Shown here: piece by piece, positions 30,581 through 36,077 of the stretch
Layout of the letters: the number at the start of each line of letters is the position of its first letter
Position numbering within the stretch: the stretch's first letter is position 1
NCBI GenBank assembly: GCA_964496705.1
Contig: CAZCBJ010000016.1
Location: 1-36,077 of the forward strand
DNA length: 36,077 nt
Reading direction: 5' to 3'
Source: CAZCBJ01 sp964496705
GTDB taxonomy: Bacteria; Chloroflexota; Anaerolineae; Anaerolineales; Anaerolineaceae
Translations under genes and position numbers: made by a program
Notes under the pieces: generated by a model
The model's database searches: none
Seen by the model: the letters and a program-made list of their open reading frames with translations, nothing else
Told to the model about the DNA's origin: nothing

Positions 30581-30589
30581 ATTATATCA
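30581..30589 (-). promoter_or_regulatory. Extended -10 promoter of the S1 gene
   Basis: Minus-strand TGA-TATAAT (30581-30589) is an extended -10. A TTGAAA (30606-30611) at a 19-nt spacing overlaps the secA stop. The leader is about 30 nt. Confidence 0.6.
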
Positions 30590-30607
30590 CACAAAAGAAC
30601 CTTCGTT

Positions 30608-33600
30608 TCAATGCCTGCGGCGCTTTTTTGCTTTACGATCCGATGTGGTCGGTTCATTTTTTGCCTCCGACGGCGCTCCGGGACTTTCCTCCTGACTGGA
30701 TGCGGACGCTGACCGGCGCATCTGGAAGGTGAACATGCGGCTGATCACACTCAGACGGATATCGGCCAATAATTGCTGGAACATTTCTGAAGCCCGGCTC
30801 TTGTAAATCACCAAAGGATCACGCTGGGCGTAAGCTTCCAGACCAATCGACACGCGCAACGCTTCTATACGAGTCAGGTAATCAATCCATTGTTCAGAAA
30901 TGGAACTGAGCAAGATATAGCGGTATTGCTCATTGAGAACGCGCGCGCCCAGCGCTTGAACTGCCATGTCGCGGTCTTCTTCACTGAATGAGCTCAAGGA
31001 CTCATGCGCCAGTTGATCGAATCGTTCCTCTCCAAAGGCATCCAGCAATCTCTGGGTGGTCTTTTCATCCAACTGAGCCAGGATAACCTCGGCTTGAGCC
31101 AAGCGAGCCCATTCTAGCCAGCCCCATATTTTTTGCAGCCCGCGTCTGGCCAGGGTCAGGTGTTCGATGATGTCATCCGGAACTTCGCGCGCAGGCTGAT
31201 TTTCCAATAATCTACCGGCCAGAAAAACGAAGCTCAGTCGATTGTAGGTTTGCCGCCCCTGGCGGTGAGTTTTGGGATCAAACGCCAGGCGGACTCCCTG
31301 CCCCATGACTCTCAAGACCTGGAGAATGGTTTCATCCGAGACCGAGTCATCCACCAGCCATGTGGTCAATGCAGTGTCCAGATCTCGGGGTATCTGTCCT
31401 TCAGAACCGAGCAGGCGATTATAGCGGTTGTCGAGCGCTTTTTGCGTGGCGTCCAGCACGAGCTGCGCAAAATCTGCCCACCTGCTGCCCTGCAACTGAC
31501 CGGCTTTCAGACCAAGGCTCTCTTCAAGACGCCGTTCGACGGCGGTGATTGCCCGATTGAGAGCCAGGTTGATTGTGGCTGATTCAATCTGCTGGCGCAG
31601 GGCTTTTTTGGTTTCATTGCTGGTCTGTGGCAGCTGGCGTATCGCCTCTGATGACAATTTGAGCGGTGTGCGCACCTGCTCGGATAGCGACTGGATGATT
31701 TCCATCGGTCGGCGTTGGCTCAGTTCCTCATCATCCTGCAGGCTTTCCAGGAAGGTATCCAGGGTTTCCAGCCGGTCACTCAGTTGTTGGTCAAAAACCT
31801 CCTCGGCCTTTTCCAGGATGGTGCGGGCGATCTGGGTGATATGGTCTTGCTCAGCCAGGAAAATTCGTTCAGCAATCTCCAGCAGCGCGGTCCGCCAACG
31901 TGACACCAACTCACCTTGTTCGGGCACCGCGCGACGGATTTCTTCAATCAGCAGACGATAGGTGAAGGACGGGACGATGATGGATTGGTATTCGATGGTG
32001 GGCTGGATTTCTTCCAGAAATGCCAGCAGGCGCCACGCGCCGCCTTCATCTTGCAGCGCTTTGGGGATGCGCTGCTGAAGCTCAGTATCCAGCATCTCTT
32101 CCACATCATCGTCCAGGTTGTCCTTGGTGAACACGCGGTCCCGCTGGCCATAGATCCGCTTGCGCTGTGAATTGAGCACGTCGTCATATTCAAGCAGGTG
32201 TTTGCGGATGTCGAAGTTTTGACCTTCCACCCGCTGTTGCGATTCCTCGACCAGGCGCCCCAGGATATTGACTTCAATGGGCAGGTGTTCATCCACCCGC
32301 AAGCGCGAAAAGAGACTTTCCACTCGCTGCCCGCCAAACAGGCGCATCAGGTCATCTTCCAGCGAAAGGTAGAAGCGCGAAGAGCCAGGGTCGCCCTGGC
32401 GGGCAGCCCGACCGCGCAATTGGTTGTCAATGCGCCGGGCTTCGTGGCGTTCAGAGCCGATCACATGCAGCCCGCCCAGGGTGCGCACCTTTTCCATATT
32501 TTCAATATGTTGCAGGAAATCACGCACCTGCTCTTCGTAGATGCCGTAATCTTCAGGCGTCAAAGCCAGCAGCCCCTGGCGGCGGGCTTCGTTGCTCATG
32601 TTGTAGGGGTCATCCTGCCCGGCGCGGGTCAGCACGCGGATGACGGCGGCCAGGATTTCTTCGGGCAGCTCGCCGCCCAGCTTGATATCCACACCGCGCC
32701 CCGCCATGTTGGTCGCAATGGTCACCGCGCCAAAAGCGCCAGCGCGTGAAATGATCAATGACTCTTCATCATGTTTACGAGCATTGAGCACCTGATGCGG
32801 AATCCCGCTCTGCAAGACCGCCCCCAGGCGGGCAGCATATCCTTCACCGAGATTAAGAATGGTTAATATGCTGGCAAGGTTTGCGGGGTCGTCCAGGCTT
32901 AACGACAGATTTAATTTCCGTGCAATCTGGCGGATATCAGACGCTTCCACCTCAGGCAGCGGGCGGTTGAGAGCCTCCAGTTCGGGCACGGAGCGTTCCA
33001 TGAAATCCATCTTGTTCTGCTCCATCCAAGTCTGACGGATCAGCAGAAAGTGGACCAGACGGCGCAGTTGTTCGGCTTGCAGGCGTTGTGATAATCGCTC
33101 AGAGTGGTCCACCGAGGTGGTGCCGACCAACAAGGGACGGCCGAGGACATGATATTGCAAGATTTCGCGGGTGATGGCACGCAGCTTGCCCTCTTCGGTG
33201 CGATAGACGACATCGGTGTAATCCTTGCGTTTCCAGTACACGGGCGTTTTCTGGGCAGCGTTGCGGCGGGCATAATAGGAATATTCGTAGCGTTGTTCGT
33301 CGCGGGCTTTCAACTCGACCAGTTCTGCATTTGTCCGGGAGGAGGTGTATTCCAGGTTGGTGGGAATTGGCACAACATCCAGTTTATAAATTTTGCCGAA
33401 TTCTTCCGCTTCGGTCAGCGCTGTGCCGGTCATCCCGGCCAGTTTCTGGTACATGCGGAAGTAATTCTGCAGGGTGATGGTGGCGTAGGTGATGTTTTCT
33501 GGTTCCACCCGCACACCTTCCTTGGCTTCCACGGCCTGATGCAGGCCTTCGGACCAGCGGCGGCCCGGCATGAGCCGCCCGGTGAACTCATCAACGATGA

Positions 33601-34672
33601 CCACCTTGCCGGCCTGGACGAGGTAATCCTTGTTTCGTTTGTAGAGAAATTGCGCCCGCAATGCCTGTTCCAGGTAACCCAACAAGCGCGCCTGTTCTGG
33701 GTTGATATCCTCCGGTCGTTCCGGGTCGCGGAACGGCATCCCCAGCAGCTCCTCCACCTTGGCTTCGCCCAACTCGGTCAAGGTCACCGAACGGTCTTTT
33801 TCGTTGACCTCCACCTCGTCCGGGGCGCGCAGTGGACGAACCACCTGAGCCATGCGCACATACCATTCGACGTCGTCTGAGGCTGGTCCGGAGATGATCA
33901 GCGGCGTGCGGGCTTCATCAATCAGGATGTTGTCCACTTCATCCACGATGGCGTAGAAATGGCCAGGATTTCGCTCCTGAACGCGTTCCTCCAGCCGCAT
34001 GGTCAGATTGTCGCGCATGTAATCGAAGCCGAATTCGGAGTTGGTGCCGTAGGTGATATCCGCCAGATAGGCTTCGCGGCGGTCCACCAGGCGCAACTGG
34101 TTCTGATCCTCATGGGGAGAATTTTTCTCGAGATCCACCAGAAAAGCTTTGCGACCGTTCTCGGTGCGGGCGGCCATCTGCAACACGCCCACGCTCAAGC
34201 CCAACATGTGATAGATGGGCGCCATCCAGCGCGCGTCGCGGCGGGCAAGGTAATCATTGACGGTGACCAGGTGGGCGCCGTAGCCAGCCAGCGCATTGAG
34301 ATACAGCGGCAAGGTCGCCACCAGGGTTTTCCCTTCGCCGGTGCGCATTTCAGCGATTTTGCCCTGGTGCAGCACCGTCCCACCGATCATTTGCACGTCG
34401 TAATGGCGCAGACCGATGGTGCGTTTGCTGGCTTCGCGGACGGTGGCAAAAGCCTCGGGTAGAATTTCGTCGAGGATTTCCGAGAGCGGTTTGTCTTCGG
34501 TTTGCTGTTGAATTCGCCCGCGGAATTCTTCGGTTTTGGCGCGCAGCGCATCGTTGCTCAGTTGTTCAAACGTAGGTTCCAACGCGTTGATGCGCTCAAC
34601 GGTTGCGCTGATCCTGTCGATTTGGCGTTTATGGGGATCTCCTCCCAGGACTCGAACGATATTCTTTAACAT
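30608..34672 (-). CDS. secA: Preprotein translocase subunit SecA, 1354 residues with large insertions
   Basis: NBD1 is standard: MRTGEGKTLVATLPLY, VNDYLARRDARWM, YGTNSEFGFDYMRDN, IVDEVDNILIDEARTPLIISG. NBD2 has VGTTSVDHSERLSQRL and NMAGRGVDIKLGG, QLRGRAARQGDPGSS. Two additions stand out. About 88 residues lie between V516 and H626 (22 residues in E. coli). About 300 extra residues lie between the helical scaffold LLEYDDVLN (L826) and W1262 of the QWIDYLTRIEALR helix (about 140 residues apart in E. coli). The C-terminal zinc motif (CxCxSGxxxxxCHG) is absent; the tail is basic (KAKKRRRH). It drives protein export with SecYEG. The longest gene in the window; good SD AAAGGA. Similar enlarged SecA is expected in Chloroflexota (recalled, unchecked). 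Confidence 0.95.
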   Translation of the reverse strand: MLKNIVRVLGGDPHKRQIDRISATVERINALEPTFEQLSNDALRAKTEEFRGRIQQQTEDKPLSEILDEILPEAFATVREASKRTIGLRHYDVQMIGGTVLHQGKIAEMRTGEGKTLVATLPLYLNALAGYGAHLVTVNDYLARRDARWMAPIYHMLGLSVGVLQMAARTENGRKAFLVDLEKNSPHEDQNQLRLVDRREAYLADITYGTNSEFGFDYMRDNLTMRLEERVQERNPGHFYAIVDEVDNILIDEARTPLIISGPASDDVEWYVRMAQVVRPLRAPDEVEVNEKDRSVTLTELGEAKVEELLGMPFRDPERPEDINPEQARLLGYLEQALRAQFLYKRNKDYLVQAGKVVIVDEFTGRLMPGRRWSEGLHQAVEAKEGVRVEPENITYATITLQNYFRMYQKLAGMTGTALTEAEEFGKIYKLDVVPIPTNLEYTSSRTNAELVELKARDEQRYEYSYYARRNAAQKTPVYWKRKDYTDVVYRTEEGKLRAITREILQYHVLGRPLLVGTTSVDHSERLSQRLQAEQLRRLVHFLLIRQTWMEQNKMDFMERSVPELEALNRPLPEVEASDIRQIARKLNLSLSLDDPANLASILTILNLGEGYAARLGAVLQSGIPHQVLNARKHDEESLIISRAGAFGAVTIATNMAGRGVDIKLGGELPEEILAAVIRVLTRAGQDDPYNMSNEARRQGLLALTPEDYGIYEEQVRDFLQHIENMEKVRTLGGLHVIGSERHEARRIDNQLRGRAARQGDPGSSRFYLSLEDDLMRLFGGQRVESLFSRLRVDEHLPIEVNILGRLVEESQQRVEGQNFDIRKHLLEYDDVLNSQRKRIYGQRDRVFTKDNLDDDVEEMLDTELQQRIPKALQDEGGAWRLLAFLEEIQPTIEYQSIIVPSFTYRLLIEEIRRAVPEQGELVSRWRTALLEIAERIFLAEQDHITQIARTILEKAEEVFDQQLSDRLETLDTFLESLQDDEELSQRRPMEIIQSLSEQVRTPLKLSSEAIRQLPQTSNETKKALRQQIESATINLALNRAITAVERRLEESLGLKAGQLQGSRWADFAQLVLDATQKALDNRYNRLLGSEGQIPRDLDTALTTWLVDDSVSDETILQVLRVMGQGVRLAFDPKTHRQGRQTYNRLSFVFLAGRLLENQPAREVPDDIIEHLTLARRGLQKIWGWLEWARLAQAEVILAQLDEKTTQRLLDAFGEERFDQLAHESLSSFSEEDRDMAVQALGARVLNEQYRYILLSSISEQWIDYLTRIEALRVSIGLEAYAQRDPLVIYKSRASEMFQQLLADIRLSVISRMFTFQMRRSASASSQEESPGAPSEAKNEPTTSDRKAKKRRRH

Positions 34673-34693
34673 ATCTTTCCTTTACGGGGAGGG

Positions 34694-34702
34694 ATTATAG
34701 CA
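34694..34702 (-). promoter_or_regulatory. Extended -10 promoter of secA
   Basis: Minus-strand TGC-TATAAT (34694-34702) matches TGnTATAAT. It lies between the GH127 stop (34705) and the secA ATG, leaving a leader of about 15 nt with SD AAAGGA. No -35 is convincing. Confidence 0.6.
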
Positions 34703-34704
34703 TA

Positions 34705-36077
34705 TCAGCTTGCGGCTTCCCACTTCGGAATCCACACGCGCATGGCGTGAGGACCGCGGTTGGCCCAGGCATAGTACGGCACAGCATTCAGGCGCAGCGG
34801 CATAAAATTGTCCTGCACGGTGTTCGCGGTGATATACAACTCGTCGGTCCAGGGGCTGTTGTCGGCCTGCATGCCGTGCGCTTCCACCACCATCACACCC
34901 CCCAACAATTCTGTCCGCCAGATGTCGCGCAAGGGCAGATTAGGATCGATGGTAACATCCAAAATATTGGTGTTCTCGGGTTGATCGATGGTTTCCAGGC
35001 AATACACCAGCGGACCGCGCTCAATGGCCAGGCAGCCGCGGGTGCCATCCACGCGCGGGTTGGGGCGGGTGAGGCGCGGTTGGATGGGCATGCGCAGCTC
35101 GACGATGTCATTGTTCTGCCATTTACGCTCGATGCGGGCATAAGATCCAGAGAAGAGCGGAGCTTCCACCTCTGTTTCATTCACAAAAAGGCGCGCTTGC
35201 TGACACCACAGCGGTATGCGCAGAGAAAGCTGCCAGGGCGCAGGAGGGGTGTGGTCGATGTGAACCCGGGAGGTGCCGTCCCAAGGATAACCTGTTTCAA
35301 GATGAAGCTGGATGGGATCTGCGCTCTGCCCAATCTTCAGGTCAGCGGCGATGTACTGGTGGATTTGAACACCTCGAGCGTCCCAGGTGGCGATGTAGGC
35401 GCCGATCCCGGCCACCTGGCGCATCACATTGGGCGGGCAGCAGGCGCAGCCGTACCATTCGGGGCGCTCGATCCCGCCGCGACTGAGCAGCGGGTTAACA
35501 TAGAAATAACGGGTGCCGTCCAGTGAAATACCGCTAAGAAAATTGTTGTACAGCGAGCGTTCCAGCAGGTCGGCGTGCCGGGCATCCCCGGTGGCCAACA
35601 GCATGCGCCAGTTCCACATCATCGCAGCGATGGCAGCGCAGGTTTCACAGTAGCAGCGGTCAGCGGGCAGTTCGTAGGCATCCCCGAATGATTCGAGCTC
35701 ATGGCGCGCACCATACCCACCGGTGAGATGCATTTTTCGCGCGGTCGCGTCCAGCCACAGGGCCTGCATCGCTTCCAACAGAGGCTGTTCTCCAGTTTCC
35801 ATGTACAGGTCCGTCACACCGCTGGCCAGGTACAGTTGGCGTACGGCGTGACCGGTGGCCTCAAAATTCTCGCGCACCGGGAGGTGATCCTGGAAGTATT
35901 CATGCGAGGAAGGCCAACCGCCTCCCATTTGCTTCTGGCCGCGTTGATCAATGAGGAATTTTGCCAGGCTCAGATAACGGGTATCGCGCGTCTCCCGATA
36001 CAATTCCACCAGCGCCATTTCGATCTCCGGATGACCGCAGGTGCCCGCGCGCTTGCCCGTTCCGAAAATGGAATCGA
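34705..36077 (-). CDS. Glycoside hydrolase family 127 (beta-L-arabinofuranosidase), N-terminus beyond window
   Basis: The frame stays open to the right edge (first visible codons DSIFGTGKRAGTC, then GHPEIEMALVELYRET), so the true start is outside; 457 codons are visible. The GH127 zinc/nucleophile residues are present: Glu and Cys in CYCETCA and the CC pair in WYGCACCPPNVMR, one of which is the catalytic cysteine in HypBA1 of Bifidobacterium. The C-terminal beta-sandwich (LSLRIPLWCQQARLFVNET, CLAIERGPLVYCLE) follows. The family releases beta-L-arabinofuranose from plant or glycoprotein sugars. No signal peptide can be judged. It does not share an operon with secA, which has its own promoter. 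Confidence 0.9.
   Translation of the reverse strand, partial: DSIFGTGKRAGTCGHPEIEMALVELYRETRDTRYLSLAKFLIDQRGQKQMGGGWPSSHEYFQDHLPVRENFEATGHAVRQLYLASGVTDLYMETGEQPLLEAMQALWLDATARKMHLTGGYGARHELESFGDAYELPADRCYCETCAAIAAMMWNWRMLLATGDARHADLLERSLYNNFLSGISLDGTRYFYVNPLLSRGGIERPEWYGCACCPPNVMRQVAGIGAYIATWDARGVQIHQYIAADLKIGQSADPIQLHLETGYPWDGTSRVHIDHTPPAPWQLSLRIPLWCQQARLFVNETEVEAPLFSGSYARIERKWQNNDIVELRMPIQPRLTRPNPRVDGTRGCLAIERGPLVYCLETIDQPENTNILDVTIDPNLPLRDIWRTELLGGVMVVEAHGMQADNSPWTDELYITANTVQDNFMPLRLNAVPYYAWANRGPHAMRVWIPKWEAAS

Noticed and set aside
33104..33880. 258-codon plus-strand open frame
   Set aside because: Antisense shadow of secA NBD regions; no family resemblance and no SD.
34747..35526. 259-codon plus-strand open frame
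   Set aside because: Antisense to the GH127 gene whose catalytic residues are intact.
1..36077. CRISPR arrays, tRNA/rRNA genes, insertion sequences, prophage genes
   Set aside because: I saw no regularly spaced repeats, no tRNA-like cloverleaf, no transposase and no phage structural genes. The Xer-like gene alone does not define a mobile element.

Overview
This 36 kb window looks like a chromosomal segment of a Chloroflexota bacterium, most likely Anaerolineae. This is inferred from the protein styles: an oversized SecA without the C-terminal zinc tail, REC-CpaE and GAF signalling proteins, paired M16 peptidases, and a conserved-looking hypothetical pair. I could not run a taxonomic search. 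It is a draft assembly with a 10-N gap inside mutL (9192-9201). Gene packing is very tight: many 4-bp ATGA overlaps and several convergent gene pairs with zero spacing. There are no tRNA or rRNA genes, no CRISPR array, no insertion sequence and no phage module that I can support.

Layout. 1-1762 (minus) is the N-terminal part of a REC-REC-GAF-GAF response regulator that runs off the left edge. 1861-3501 is an ABC-F ATPase preceded by a leader with a short SD-led peptide ORF, a rho-independent-like hairpin and competing pairings. Then come a YbhN/AglD-type flippase-like membrane protein, a decayed HtrA serine protease relic, an S41 (CtpA-type) protease, a small membrane protein and a HAD phosphatase (all minus). 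7726-10386 (plus) is mutL-degV. 10387-14373 (minus) is a four-gene signalling operon: SH3 lipoprotein (frameshifted at a six-base C tract), REC-CpaE fusion, Sir2 deacylase, GAF histidine kinase. tilS (plus) faces a tyrosine-recombinase-fold protein that has lost its catalytic tyrosine. A minus-strand envelope/lipid block follows: diacylglycerol kinase-like, PlsC-like, LytR-CpsA-Psr.

19770-20923 (plus) is a two-gene unit behind a consensus sigma-70 promoter. It encodes a FtsK/HerA-like protein without a usable Walker A motif and a 78-residue protein of unknown function. 20920-26183 (minus) is a six-gene operon: membrane protein, active M16 peptidase, inactive M16 partner, AcpS, metallophosphoesterase, ParB-like protein. 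A plus-strand adrenodoxin-reductase-like FNR is followed by minus-strand genes for a 4-TM protein, an M19 dipeptidase, a four-domain S1 protein, a 1354-residue SecA, and a GH127 beta-L-arabinofuranosidase cut by the right edge.

The two best leads are as follows. (1) A putative ribosome-dependent transcription attenuator sits in front of the ABC-F gene. (2) Six genes (1762, 4710, 7679, 7726, 14496, 17980) have a -10 hexamer placed exactly 6 nt before the start codon, which implies leaderless mRNAs. Others worth a look are the catalytically dead Xer-like protein, the Walker-A-less ATPase pair, and the roughly 300-residue expansion in SecA.
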